Below, in pieces: positions 51,267-60,629 of a DNA stretch of 64,000 nucleotides. Made by a program: the position numbers and the translations under genes. Every line of letters starts with the position of its first letter. Within the stretch, counting starts at the first letter, position 1. Source of the stretch: Bacteroidaceae bacterium (GTDB lineage: Bacteria; Bacteroidota; Bacteroidia; Bacteroidales; Bacteroidaceae); the NCBI GenBank assembly GCA_017464345.1, contig JAFUAH010000006.1, positions 124,001-188,000 on the forward strand. The letters are read 5' to 3'. The notes beneath the pieces are model-generated. The model was given only the letters and a program-made list of their open reading frames with translations. It was not told where the DNA came from and searched no databases.

Positions 51267-51357
51267 TACTTTTGTCGTGTGATAAGTTTACCCCAGCACA
51301 ATAGAGAAAGGAGTAAAACATGTTAGGAGTATATAATTGTGTCCTAAATATTTAGGA
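51267..51357 (+). other. Possible short transcript with mini-ORF and palindrome
   Basis: TACTTTTG (51267-51274) fits the -7 consensus. AAAGGAG at 51307-51313 precedes an ATG at 51320 that opens an 11-codon frame (MLGVYNCVLNI) ending in TAG at 51355, and the perfect 16-bp palindrome TCCTAAATATTTAGGA (51342-51357) overlaps its end. The layout resembles the leader at 45542-45735. It could encode a small RNA reading into the 3' end of the convergent GH128 gene. Confidence 0.3.
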
Positions 51358-51376
51358 TATTTTTAATTATATCAGT

Positions 51377-54049
51377 TTATCTCTTAACGTAGCGTTTGCG
51401 GACGGAACCGTCGGGCAAGAGCTGGATGTAGAGGCCTGGAGATAAATGTTCCGGGGATACTTGCAGGCCTGCGGTGTTATAGGTGTGGGGAAGAGACGAG
51501 TGGTGCTGTTGCACGGGGACAATGCCGTCAGTCTCGCTGGGGCCAATGAGCATGTAGCCTACCTGCTCCGCCATAGGGCGAGTGAAGGAGGTGGATTTCT
51601 CGCGGTCGCGGATAAGAGTGGCACTACCGCGGTCGCGGCGTTGGATACGCAGGGTGGAGGTGATGGTGTCGTTGGCCGTCTGCATCTGACCGAAGAACAG
51701 AGGCATGGATGAGAAGGAGGTACCGTACGTCAGTGTATATCCTCCGCTGAGGGCATCGCCGACGGCCCCCTCTGGTGTGAGCCCGACACGTACTGGGCGG
51801 CCGTCGATATGCCCTTCGCCAGGTATTACGGCTACGTAGGTGATGGTTTCGCTTGCGGTGTGGTGGCTATGCCGGCCCTCCAGTTGCAGGCACACGTCGA
51901 AGCCCTCGGGTGTGACGTTCTTAATGGCCACAGCGTAGGGATAGGGACTTCTCTGGCTGTTGGGGGAGGCCATGACGACGGGGGTGGAGGAAAAGGGAGC
52001 GGGAAAGCGGATGGTTTGCCAGGTCGGGGATACATCAGTGAGGGTATCTACGAGGGCTTCCAGTCCGTTCCAGTCATGGCGACCTGTGGGGAGTTGCAGA
52101 AGGGCTATGGTGTCGGGGTAGAGCATGGTGGGGGCCTCCTGGTAGTCCCAGGCTCCGAGGAGCAGGTCGAGAGAGTGGGAACTGATATGCCGTGCCTGTA
52201 TGGTCAGGGGCATCTTGTTGCGATAGGTGGCGATGCCGAGCAGGGTGGCTGGCTGGCATTCGAAAGGCTGACGCAGCAAGAGGGGTTGCCATCGGTTGCT
52301 GATAAGTGCTTCTCCCTTCAACGTCTCCCCTTCGGTACACTCCATCCACTGTACGTCGATGGTGTTGGACGACCGCTGTGTGCCGTTTGTGGCTTCGGAG
52401 GTGATGCGCAGTTGGGTGTTCTGCTGACCGATGGTCTCCAGTGGGATGTGGCCCGATGTGGCAGGCACGGTGGTTGTGGCAATGGTCTCGAACACTTCGC
52501 CAGTATTGCGCTCGATGCGGAAACGGTCTATCTGCTCGCCATTGTTGTCGTTCCAGGTAAGCACCAGCGTATCTGGTGTGGCCATGCCTTCGTAGCGGAG
52601 CACGGGACTGTCGAAGATGCGCCACACTGGCACCACTTCGCCCGCACGCTGGAAGAAGTAGGGAGGCGTGGTTCCGGCATAGTATTCGCCAGCCGGAGTC
52701 AGTTGGGCCGAGGAAGAGATTATCATGCGCTTGTCCTCTACCCAGTTGTAGATGGAGTATCGTTCGACGAAGGAGCAGGTGTCTAGCACCGTGAGTATGC
52801 TTTGCAGGTCGCGCAACTGTTTAGCCTGCTGTTCGGCAGTGCCCGAGGGCCATCCCTCTTTGGTCCAGTTGGCTCCGTTGTTCCATTCTTTTATCCACAA
52901 AGGTCGCCCCGTGCGCTCGTGCACTTCCTTCAGCCGCTCGTACCAGTCGGGGCCACTCAGTCCACCCCAGTAGGCATGGACAACGACGTAATCGACACGG
53001 TAGTTCAGTTGGCGGGCGTAGTTCATGAAGTTGTAGAGCCACGTGAAGTCGGTGGTGGATGGCGAACCCAGCCGCAGTCCTGTTTGCATCATCAGGGGCC
53101 ACTCCTCGATGGCCCGTGCCACGGATACATTAGACTGCTCGCTGTGGTCGGGCTCGTTGTAGCCCAGCAGATGAGATACGTCGTCCAGTGTGTATATCTT
53201 GCTCCATGTGCCGCCTGCACCCCATTTCTCGGGCACGAATTCCTGGTTCAGGCTATTGCGAATCTCGTCGGTGTTGCCTGAGGGCGTCGTGCCCCAGTTG
53301 TAGTACCAAGTGCTGTTGGTGAAGTCGGCTTGCTGGGGGGCATATTTCAGGTTGCTGGGCATGGCCGACCATGAGGAGCCGGCCCATCCCTTCTTCGAGG
53401 GGTACTGCCAGCGCATGACCCGTACATAGCTGATCTTTCCATTGAGTTCAGCTGGCAGGGACGGCAGGCGGAGGTCGGCATCGTCGGCAATGAATACGCG
53501 ACTGTATCCCATGCCGTTAGGTTCGCAGGCCAGTGTGGCCATGTAGCCACGGCGCAGGAAGAGGCTGTGGGCCCTGTTGTCCAGTGTCAGGGGGTGGCAT
53601 AAGTTAGCTGGGGCACTGTCGGGCGGGCAGTTGCTATAGTAACGGTGTGGCAACATGTGTTCCTGCTCGCCCTGGAAATCGGTCTGGGCATAAAGTGTCA
53701 GGGCTTGGAAATTGCGCGGATGAGGGATGACGACGGCCCCATGACGATAGACCACGACGCGGGCGTTGTAACCCATGTCCAGCGGTTTGCCGCCGATGCG
53801 TATGTTATCGGCATATTCCCGGACGACGGAATTGGGTTTTACATTGTCGAAGAAAAGCCAGGCGACCGTAGAACGGAGGTCGATGGTGACATCCGCGGCT
53901 ATCGCCTGTTCCGCAGCTGTCAAATGCAGGTCTATTGTGTCGGCGAGCACCACGGATGTGGTCTGCCGTTCTCGGGTCTCGGAATGCTGGCCGTAGGCTT
54001 GTGATAAGAATAGCAGGAAGCAGAGTAGGAGGTTTTGTCTTACATTCAT
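51377..54049 (-). CDS. GH128-like secreted glucanase with T9SS tail
   Basis: 890 residues. Signal MNVRQNLLLCFLLFLSQAYG. An N-terminal beta-rich region (to about residue 200) leads to a GH128/Asl1-type barrel: YYNWGTTPSG, HLLGYNEPDH with the acid/base Glu (about residue 300), YVVVHAYWGG, and WIKEWNNG with the nucleophile Glu (about residue 388). A fibronectin-like region (VLTWNDNNGEQIDRFRIER) and further sandwich domains follow, ending GLYIQLLPDGSVRKRYVKR, a T9SS sorting tail. GH128 enzymes cleave beta-1,3-glucans. It is the last gene of the minus-strand operon, 15 bp after the regulator, so the regulator may control it and respond to its products (inference). Confidence 0.82.
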   Translation of the reverse strand: MNVRQNLLLCFLLFLSQAYGQHSETRERQTTSVVLADTIDLHLTAAEQAIAADVTIDLRSTVAWLFFDNVKPNSVVREYADNIRIGGKPLDMGYNARVVVYRHGAVVIPHPRNFQALTLYAQTDFQGEQEHMLPHRYYSNCPPDSAPANLCHPLTLDNRAHSLFLRRGYMATLACEPNGMGYSRVFIADDADLRLPSLPAELNGKISYVRVMRWQYPSKKGWAGSSWSAMPSNLKYAPQQADFTNSTWYYNWGTTPSGNTDEIRNSLNQEFVPEKWGAGGTWSKIYTLDDVSHLLGYNEPDHSEQSNVSVARAIEEWPLMMQTGLRLGSPSTTDFTWLYNFMNYARQLNYRVDYVVVHAYWGGLSGPDWYERLKEVHERTGRPLWIKEWNNGANWTKEGWPSGTAEQQAKQLRDLQSILTVLDTCSFVERYSIYNWVEDKRMIISSSAQLTPAGEYYAGTTPPYFFQRAGEVVPVWRIFDSPVLRYEGMATPDTLVLTWNDNNGEQIDRFRIERNTGEVFETIATTTVPATSGHIPLETIGQQNTQLRITSEATNGTQRSSNTIDVQWMECTEGETLKGEALISNRWQPLLLRQPFECQPATLLGIATYRNKMPLTIQARHISSHSLDLLLGAWDYQEAPTMLYPDTIALLQLPTGRHDWNGLEALVDTLTDVSPTWQTIRFPAPFSSTPVVMASPNSQRSPYPYAVAIKNVTPEGFDVCLQLEGRHSHHTASETITYVAVIPGEGHIDGRPVRVGLTPEGAVGDALSGGYTLTYGTSFSSMPLFFGQMQTANDTITSTLRIQRRDRGSATLIRDREKSTSFTRPMAEQVGYMLIGPSETDGIVPVQQHHSSLPHTYNTAGLQVSPEHLSPGLYIQLLPDGSVRKRYVKR

Positions 54050-54064
54050 CGTGTGGGGTATGAG

Positions 54065-56986
54065 TCACTTTTTGACGTTGTGTTTCTGGGTAGCGTATTC
54101 CGAGGGTAACATGCCGAAGTCTTTCTTGAAGCAGGAGGAGAAGTACTTGGGGTCGCTGTAGCCCACGGCGTAGGCCACGTCGGCAATGCGCACGTCGGGA
54201 TGCTGGCGTAGCAGTTCACTGGCCGACTTCATGCGTACGGTGCGGATGAAGGCTGAGGTGGAAAGGCCTGTGGTGCTTCGCAGCTTTTTGTAGAGGGTAG
54301 ATTTGGACATGCACATGGCATCGGCAAAGCGTGGCAGGTCGAATTCCGTGTCGCTGATATGGCGTTGCATACAGGCCAGGCACTGACGCACGAAGTCCTC
54401 ATCAGTGTGCGAAAGGCTGATGCCACAGATGTCGGCAAACAGGTCCTCGCGCACCTTCTCGTAGGTCTTTTGCTTGTACTCCTCCAGTTGGTTCAGGGCA
54501 CGCTGCCGCTCCATGTGCGCCAGTTGCAGTTCCAGCCGATGCCGCTCACGCTCTTGCATATAGCGGAACAACATGTACAGGAGAGCGCCAATGATGAGTA
54601 GGTAGAGCAGGTAGGCATACCAACGCTGATAGATAGGGGCCAGCACGTGGATGACAAGCCGCTGTTCCTCCTGACTCCAGCTGCCACCCTCGTTGGTACA
54701 GCGCAGGCGGAAGGTATAGGTGCCGGCCGGCAACTGACTATAGCTGACTTGGCTCTGTGCCACGTCGGTGTAGTGCCATTCGCGATCCAGACCGTCCAGC
54801 ATGTAGGCATAGCGCACGCTTTCGCAGTTGTCAAAGTCCATCGACGAAAACTCGATGCTGAGGTCGTGCTGGTGAGGGCGCAGGGTGATTTCGTGGCCGA
54901 AGTGCCCCAGGGAGGTGTTGAACAACTTGACATCGGTGATGAGGGCCGGTGTGTCGTCACGTACATCGGGAATGTCGTTGCCGTTGAAGGTGGTGTAGGC
55001 GTAGGAACCGCTGAAGCAGAGCTCTCCCGTAGGAGATACGGCAGAGAATCCAGCGCCGAAGTAGTCGCTGCCGATGACGTTCTTGCGGTCGAAGAAACGC
55101 AGTTCGGCCACTTTGCCGTCGGCTGTAACCAGGAGCCGTATCAGGTGGTGGCGCGAGGACATCCATAGGTGACCGTCAGCCGTCTCCTCCAGACTGTACA
55201 TGTCGTCGTCGGGGATGCCGTAATTGTCGCCTACGTTGACGAAGCCGTCGCGTTCGCGGTCATAGAGCATGAGGCCCGATTCCTGCGAACAGGCCCAAAC
55301 GCGACTGAGGTGATCCACGAGGATACGGTAGATGTTGAGTACCTGGAAGTCGGTGTCGAGCAGGGTGGTGTAGCTGTTTTTCCTTATCGAACGAGGCTTT
55401 CGCACGCTGCCCTGTAGGCGGATGATGCCGGACTCCTGTGTGGCCAGCCATATCGTGCCGTCTGGCGAAAGGCCGATGTCGGCCACTTGTGCCATCTCCA
55501 GCCCTTGCAGGTTCTTGCCCTCAAGGTGGAGTCCGTGGCCGTTGGTGTATTGTACACTCAGTCCGCGCCAGGTGCCGGCTAGGAGATTCCCCTCGGCATC
55601 CTGTGCCAGGGCGAAAATACAATTATCGGCCAGCCAAGGCGTGTTATTGCGATCCTGTTGCCGAATGATGTTGCGATTGGCAATGGTGATGAGGCCGTTG
55701 CGCTGTGTACCCACCAGCAATTCGCCACTGGGTAGGGGAAGAATGGCGTTGGCCTTCGACGGTAGGGGAACGATGGAATTCTCTCTGTCCATGAGCAGGC
55801 CTGTGTGGCTTGTGCCCACGATAAGGCCCCCGTTGCGGTCGTAGGCCATGGCGGAGATGTGTTCTGAGGCCTGCATCTCGTGTGACAGGGCATGGGGAGC
55901 GAAGTTTGATGGACGCGTGCTGGTGGAGACGATGCCTCGTTCATAGGCATTCATCCACATGCGGCCCCGCTGGTCGCAGAAGAAGGAATTGACACCATGG
56001 GCGAAGAAGTCGGGTTCGGGCATTAGCGATACGGGCAGGGGGAAGATGCTTTCCATGCTGTCGTCAGGCTGTCCCTTCTTCTCGGAAAGGGGCATGAAAG
56101 AGAGCCCCTTGCTCGTGCCTATCCACAGCAGTCCCGTATAGTAGTCCTCGTTCAGGTCCCACACAATGTCGGATAGCAGTGCGCCTTGGGTCTCCACGTG
56201 GGTGTAGTGGAAGAAACGAAGTGGGCGATTGGTGTCGTGTGGATTCAGAAGGCAGTAGATGCCACGTCCCCACGTCCCCACCCATAGGTGGCCGTTGTGA
56301 TCTTCGAAGACGGCTTGCGCCGAGTTGAGGTCGTTGAACAGGGGCATCTCGTAGTAGGTGTCCTTCTTTGGGTTGTAGCGGAAAAGCCCCTTGTCCCACG
56401 TGCCAATCCAAACGTAGCCTTGCTTGTCCTCGATGAGCGAAGTGACGGAGCAGTGGGGGACCTTCGAGTTCTTGCGTTGATCGCACAATAGTTGGAACGT
56501 ATCGCACTCGGCTTCGTAGCGATACAGACCGCCTTCCGTCCCTACCCAAACCTGACCTGAATGGGTGACGAGGATGCGATTGACGACGTCGCTGTTGCCG
56601 AAGTCGCGGAAGTGGTATTCGTAGCTTCCTTCACGCGTCGCATCCATTCGGGTGACACCTTTGCGGGTGCCTATCCACAATTGATTCTGATGATCCTCAC
56701 TGATGAAGGAAACAACATTTGACGCCAGCACGTGGGGCTGTGCTGGCGTGTTGCGATACTGCTTCATACGATAACCGTCGAAACGGTAGAGCCCGTTTTG
56801 CGTCCCAATCCAGATGAAGCCCGTGTAATCCTGAAAGATGTGGCTAATCTCATTGGCGGGCAACTGATCGTTAGCCTTCAGCCGCTCAAAAACAATGCCT
56901 TGCGGCATGGGCTGGGCTTCAATTATTGTGACAAAGAGAAGCAACAGCACATGCAGCAAGGCACGTTTCCGGCAGACCGTGGTCAT
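54065..56986 (-). CDS. Transmembrane AraC-type regulator with Reg_prop and Y_Y_Y sensor, no kinase
   Basis: 973 residues. Signal (RALLHVLLLLFVTIIEAQ), then a periplasmic two-blade sensor made of Reg_prop repeats (IFQDYTGFIWIGTQNGLYRF, SFISEDHQNQLWIGTRKGVT, and many GxxWxGTxxGL copies to about residue 690), a Y_Y_Y domain (LPAGTYTFRLRC near 755), one membrane helix (AYLLYLLIIGALLYMLF, about 790-810), a short coiled coil, and a C-terminal AraC HTH (MSKSTLYKKLRSTTGLSTSA; ADVAYAVGYSDPKYFSSCFK). Hybrid two-component systems of Bacteroidetes have HisKA, HATPase and receiver domains between helix and HTH; all three are absent, so this is a one-component membrane activator. I start at 56986, 7 bp after the upstream stop. 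Likely ligand is a glycan fragment. Confidence 0.9.
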   Translation of the reverse strand: MTTVCRKRALLHVLLLLFVTIIEAQPMPQGIVFERLKANDQLPANEISHIFQDYTGFIWIGTQNGLYRFDGYRMKQYRNTPAQPHVLASNVVSFISEDHQNQLWIGTRKGVTRMDATREGSYEYHFRDFGNSDVVNRILVTHSGQVWVGTEGGLYRYEAECDTFQLLCDQRKNSKVPHCSVTSLIEDKQGYVWIGTWDKGLFRYNPKKDTYYEMPLFNDLNSAQAVFEDHNGHLWVGTWGRGIYCLLNPHDTNRPLRFFHYTHVETQGALLSDIVWDLNEDYYTGLLWIGTSKGLSFMPLSEKKGQPDDSMESIFPLPVSLMPEPDFFAHGVNSFFCDQRGRMWMNAYERGIVSTSTRPSNFAPHALSHEMQASEHISAMAYDRNGGLIVGTSHTGLLMDRENSIVPLPSKANAILPLPSGELLVGTQRNGLITIANRNIIRQQDRNNTPWLADNCIFALAQDAEGNLLAGTWRGLSVQYTNGHGLHLEGKNLQGLEMAQVADIGLSPDGTIWLATQESGIIRLQGSVRKPRSIRKNSYTTLLDTDFQVLNIYRILVDHLSRVWACSQESGLMLYDRERDGFVNVGDNYGIPDDDMYSLEETADGHLWMSSRHHLIRLLVTADGKVAELRFFDRKNVIGSDYFGAGFSAVSPTGELCFSGSYAYTTFNGNDIPDVRDDTPALITDVKLFNTSLGHFGHEITLRPHQHDLSIEFSSMDFDNCESVRYAYMLDGLDREWHYTDVAQSQVSYSQLPAGTYTFRLRCTNEGGSWSQEEQRLVIHVLAPIYQRWYAYLLYLLIIGALLYMLFRYMQERERHRLELQLAHMERQRALNQLEEYKQKTYEKVREDLFADICGISLSHTDEDFVRQCLACMQRHISDTEFDLPRFADAMCMSKSTLYKKLRSTTGLSTSAFIRTVRMKSASELLRQHPDVRIADVAYAVGYSDPKYFSSCFKKDFGMLPSEYATQKHNVKK

Positions 56987-56993
56987 TGAGGGC

Positions 56994-59900
56994 TTATTTA
57001 ATAAAAACCTTGCGCGTAATGACGGTCTGGCCATCCGTTAGGCGCAGGATGTTAATGCCCCGGCGCACGGCGGACACCTGCTTGCCTTCGGTAGTGAAGA
57101 TGGAGAGCGTATAGCCTTCGGGGAGGTCGGCCATGAGTCCGTTAATGGCAGTAATGATGCTCTTGAAGAGCTCCACGTCGCGGCGCAGCAGTTTGGCTGC
57201 ACGGTCGATGGCATCCTGATCGGTAGAGTAGAGGAAGGCGGCATTCTTCTCCAGCGAAGCTTTCAGAGCGTCGTAGTCCTCTTTCTCGCACTGGATTTCA
57301 CCGCTTTCTACAGCGGTTAGCAGGTCTTCAGCCTCCTGTACGTATTTCTCCAACAGGCTGTAGTCGTTGGCCACGCGGGCATTCTTAAAAGTCTCGATAG
57401 CTTCAGTCAACGTCTCGGTCTCTGCATCTACACCGGCCTGGTTGTGGGTATTGTTCTTCACCATGGCCTGTGCCTTGGCCAATTCGGTTTGCAGAGCTTC
57501 GAAGGCCGACTGCGGAATCTTGCCCGGTCCTTCACCCTTTTCGGATTCGGCAGCACTGAGCGCTTGCTGAGCGGCTGCTATTTGCGCATTCAGTGCCGTG
57601 TAGTTTATCTTTACGACTGCTGCGGCAAAGGCCTGTCCGGCAGCCTTCAAGGTGGCCGTTGCATCGTCTATCTCAGCCTGAGTCAGCAGAGCATCGTCCT
57701 TCTCGTTCACAGCCTTGGCAGCAGTGAGTGCCGTCTGATAGGTTTCGATAGCTTCGGCGGGATACTGCCCGTTGAGGTCACCAGCTACGGCATTGGCCAA
57801 GGTACGTTCGGCGGTGGCAATGGCGGCGGTGAGTTCGGTGTGGTTCATATAGTCGTGGTCGTGAGCTTTGGCACGGGCTGCCTCGATGTCGAGGAGGAAC
57901 TGGGCCGTGATGCTGTCCAGCGTCTCCTGATCCTTGGCCTTGTTGGCCTGCGAACGTGTGCTGGCAATGAGCTGGCGGAATGCATTGATGTCCTCCTGGA
58001 AGTACTGGCCTGTCAAGTATCCAGGTTGCATGGAGGCTAGCAGCTCGTTAGCCTGCGCCAGTACAGCATTGAAGGCTTCGCGGTCGAGCACGACGGTCAC
58101 GTAAGGTTCAATAGTCCAGTAGGCCAAGGTGTTGCCCGTTCCAGCCTTGTCGCTATAGACACTCTGTCCACTGCTCGAACCATCGGTTCCGGCATGTTGC
58201 GAACTTATTGTGAAACGCAGGCCCAGCCAGCGGCCATCCAGTTGTACAACGTTGATGCTGGTAGCATCGCCAGGCTCGTCCTGCCATACGGTGTTATAGT
58301 CACCCGAGCGAGCTAAATAGGTACCCATACCTACGGAACGGAAGTTGTAGGTCATAGCCTGCCCTTCCACCTTTTCCAGCATGACGAGCTGTTGTTCGGT
58401 GGCTCCCTCTTCACTCAGTGCCGTGATGGTTGCGTTACCCGTCTCGGTGGCGGTCAGCAGGTTACCGCTGTAGTGTGAGACGATGTAGGTCTGTCCCTCG
58501 TCGAACTCCGCCAATGGGTTGAACGAAGCCTTGAAGGTCGCAATGGCGGTATTCAGAGCCTCGGCAGCAGCAGCCCCCTCTTCGAAGGTGCTGATGGTGG
58601 GCAGTACAGCCTCTGCGGTGGCAATGGCTGCTAGCAGGGCATCCATGGCCGACTGGGGAACTTCGTAGTAAGCGGTGCCCACACTGACGGTTTCGGTCAG
58701 CGTCTTGGCCTCGGCGATGGCCTTTTCCAGTGCTGCGGTAGCAGAGTACTCCTCAATGAGCCAGCGCGAGTTGGCAGCAGAAGAGGCCTTGTCACAATAC
58801 AGAAGGCTGCCGTCGGCTACGGCATCACTGCCCAGATAGCCCTTGCCTGATGCATTTTGCAGGGCATATACACCGTCGGAGAGTACAGCTACGCCCCATT
58901 GGGCTAGGGCATCCGTGTCGTCTTCAGCCCAGTTGGTGTTCCAAGCACTGCTACTGCTCTTGGCCAAGAATTTGCCGCTGCCGTTGTTCTTGAAACTAAA
59001 ATATTCACTGCCTTGTGGCTGCGTGATGGTAAACTGCTGGGTTGGGTCGGCCGATGGTGTGCTGACGGTGGCCAGCGCCTGTTCCTCAGTATAGGAAAGG
59101 CGGTTGCCTCCGGCCTCTTGAGTGATAATGTATATCTTGTGAGGGTCGGGCTTGTTCTGCTTTGTGGCAGTGAAGGTATCCATGGCGGTCTGAAGGCGTT
59201 CGGTGGCTTCTTTCCATCCACTGGTCACCGCCTCTGCCTCGGCAATGGCGGCAGCAAAAGCATTATAGGCTTCGCGAGAGTTCATAAAGAGCCCCGTGCC
59301 TAGGCTGCTTTCGCTGACACTGGCCAGCATCTTCTGTGCCTTGCCCAGCAACTCCTCGAAGTTGTACTGGTCGTCACGCTGATCCTTGGGGACATACTCC
59401 TTCAGCGTCCAACGGTACTTGCCGTCGGTTCCGTTCTTGTTGCTATAGACAGTGCTGCCGTCGTTATTGTTGTCAGTGCCCAGGACAGAACCACTGCCCA
59501 TGTTTTGGAGTTGGATGTAGGTGTCGCGGTCAATGATCTGGAAAATGGCATTGGCTGTGGTCAGGTCCACATCGCTGCTGGCCTTGGTGTCCCACGAACC
59601 GCTGCGGGTGACAAAGGTGCCGTCGGCAGCCTCCAGGTTGTACCCCGTGGCTGAGGCTCCCGAGGGTGCCGGCACAAAGGTAAATATCTGGCCTTGGTCA
59701 TCGACGTCAGCGGTGACAATCTTCACCGTGCCTCCCGTTGTGGTCATGTAATAGCCGGAGGAGTGAACGATGTTGTACTGCTGGCCTACCACAAAGGGTG
59801 GAATCACACTTTGCTGATAAGTGGCAATGGCTGCACGGAGGGTTTCGGCAGCAGCATTGATTTCGGCCTGTGTGGTGGCCGTGGTCAGTATGGTCTCTGC

Positions 59901-60629
59901 TGCATCGATGGCAGCTTGGAGCGTGGCACGTGCCTCGGTGGTATATTGTCCGCGTTCGTTGCCTTCAACGGTGTTGGCCAGCTGTGCCTTGGCATCGGCA
60001 ATGGCCTCCTCCAGTATGGCCGTGGCCAGTTCGTTGCTGGCTTCCAGAACGCCAAGGAAGAAGCAATCGACGGCCGACCTGTTCATCCATCCCAGGTTCA
60101 CGACCAAGTAGGGCTTCTCTGCCGTGAACACAAGTTGGGTCTGAGTCCAGGTGTCGCCCTCGAATTTAACTGAACCAATCTGTGTGGTGGTTCCCGTCTC
60201 ATTGTCAGAGGCATAGATACGACTATACTGCGTATTGCTGCTCATGCCGCTGGCCGGACGGTTGGCCCACATGGAGAATAAGTATGTCTTACCGACTTCT
60301 ATGGCCCAGCCCTTCTTGATGGAACTGGCCGAGCCGCTGCCTGCCGAACCTTTGGCCTTCAGGTAGGCACCGCCGTCGGCACCACCCTCGCCGATAATCT
60401 CAAAGTTGTCTTCCGACAATTCCTGATTATTACCGGCCAGCCAATTGGCAAACCCTTCGTCGAACGAGGGGTTCAGTATCAGGTTGGGGCCCGATACCAC
60501 ATAGATGCCGTCCGTGGTCGTAATCTTGTCGCCCAATTGCGGAGTTACGTTTTGCGCCTTGAGGCTGTTTGGCAGGAAGAAGCTCATGAGCATCCATCCC
60601 AGTCCGAGGAGAAGGTTAGTTGCTTTCAT
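56994..60629 (-). CDS. Large T9SS-secreted protein with helical repeats and lectin-like domains
   Basis: 1,211 residues. Signal MKATNLLLGLGWMLMSFFL, cut near LKAQ. A sandwich domain (LILNPSFDEGFANWLAG) is followed by alternating FIVAR-like three-helix repeats (rich in ATLQAAIDAAETILTTA- or AQLANTVEGNERGQY-type heptads) and ricin/lid-like domains (YNIVHSSGYYMTTTGGTVKI, YIVSHYSGNLLTATETGNAT, with Y-x-D-K-A/N-G-T marks). Four more FIVAR-like repeats occupy about residues 890-1170. The end has SIFTTEGKQV then GINILRLTDGQTVITRKVFI, a T9SS tail. No enzyme motif is visible, so surface glycan binding or a stalk is the best guess. Its start overlaps the upstream lipoprotein gene by 14 bp, showing tight operon structure. 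Confidence 0.82.
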   Translation of the reverse strand: MKATNLLLGLGWMLMSFFLPNSLKAQNVTPQLGDKITTTDGIYVVSGPNLILNPSFDEGFANWLAGNNQELSEDNFEIIGEGGADGGAYLKAKGSAGSGSASSIKKGWAIEVGKTYLFSMWANRPASGMSSNTQYSRIYASDNETGTTTQIGSVKFEGDTWTQTQLVFTAEKPYLVVNLGWMNRSAVDCFFLGVLEASNELATAILEEAIADAKAQLANTVEGNERGQYTTEARATLQAAIDAAETILTTATTQAEINAAAETLRAAIATYQQSVIPPFVVGQQYNIVHSSGYYMTTTGGTVKIVTADVDDQGQIFTFVPAPSGASATGYNLEAADGTFVTRSGSWDTKASSDVDLTTANAIFQIIDRDTYIQLQNMGSGSVLGTDNNNDGSTVYSNKNGTDGKYRWTLKEYVPKDQRDDQYNFEELLGKAQKMLASVSESSLGTGLFMNSREAYNAFAAAIAEAEAVTSGWKEATERLQTAMDTFTATKQNKPDPHKIYIITQEAGGNRLSYTEEQALATVSTPSADPTQQFTITQPQGSEYFSFKNNGSGKFLAKSSSSAWNTNWAEDDTDALAQWGVAVLSDGVYALQNASGKGYLGSDAVADGSLLYCDKASSAANSRWLIEEYSATAALEKAIAEAKTLTETVSVGTAYYEVPQSAMDALLAAIATAEAVLPTISTFEEGAAAAEALNTAIATFKASFNPLAEFDEGQTYIVSHYSGNLLTATETGNATITALSEEGATEQQLVMLEKVEGQAMTYNFRSVGMGTYLARSGDYNTVWQDEPGDATSINVVQLDGRWLGLRFTISSQHAGTDGSSSGQSVYSDKAGTGNTLAYWTIEPYVTVVLDREAFNAVLAQANELLASMQPGYLTGQYFQEDINAFRQLIASTRSQANKAKDQETLDSITAQFLLDIEAARAKAHDHDYMNHTELTAAIATAERTLANAVAGDLNGQYPAEAIETYQTALTAAKAVNEKDDALLTQAEIDDATATLKAAGQAFAAAVVKINYTALNAQIAAAQQALSAAESEKGEGPGKIPQSAFEALQTELAKAQAMVKNNTHNQAGVDAETETLTEAIETFKNARVANDYSLLEKYVQEAEDLLTAVESGEIQCEKEDYDALKASLEKNAAFLYSTDQDAIDRAAKLLRRDVELFKSIITAINGLMADLPEGYTLSIFTTEGKQVSAVRRGINILRLTDGQTVITRKVFIK

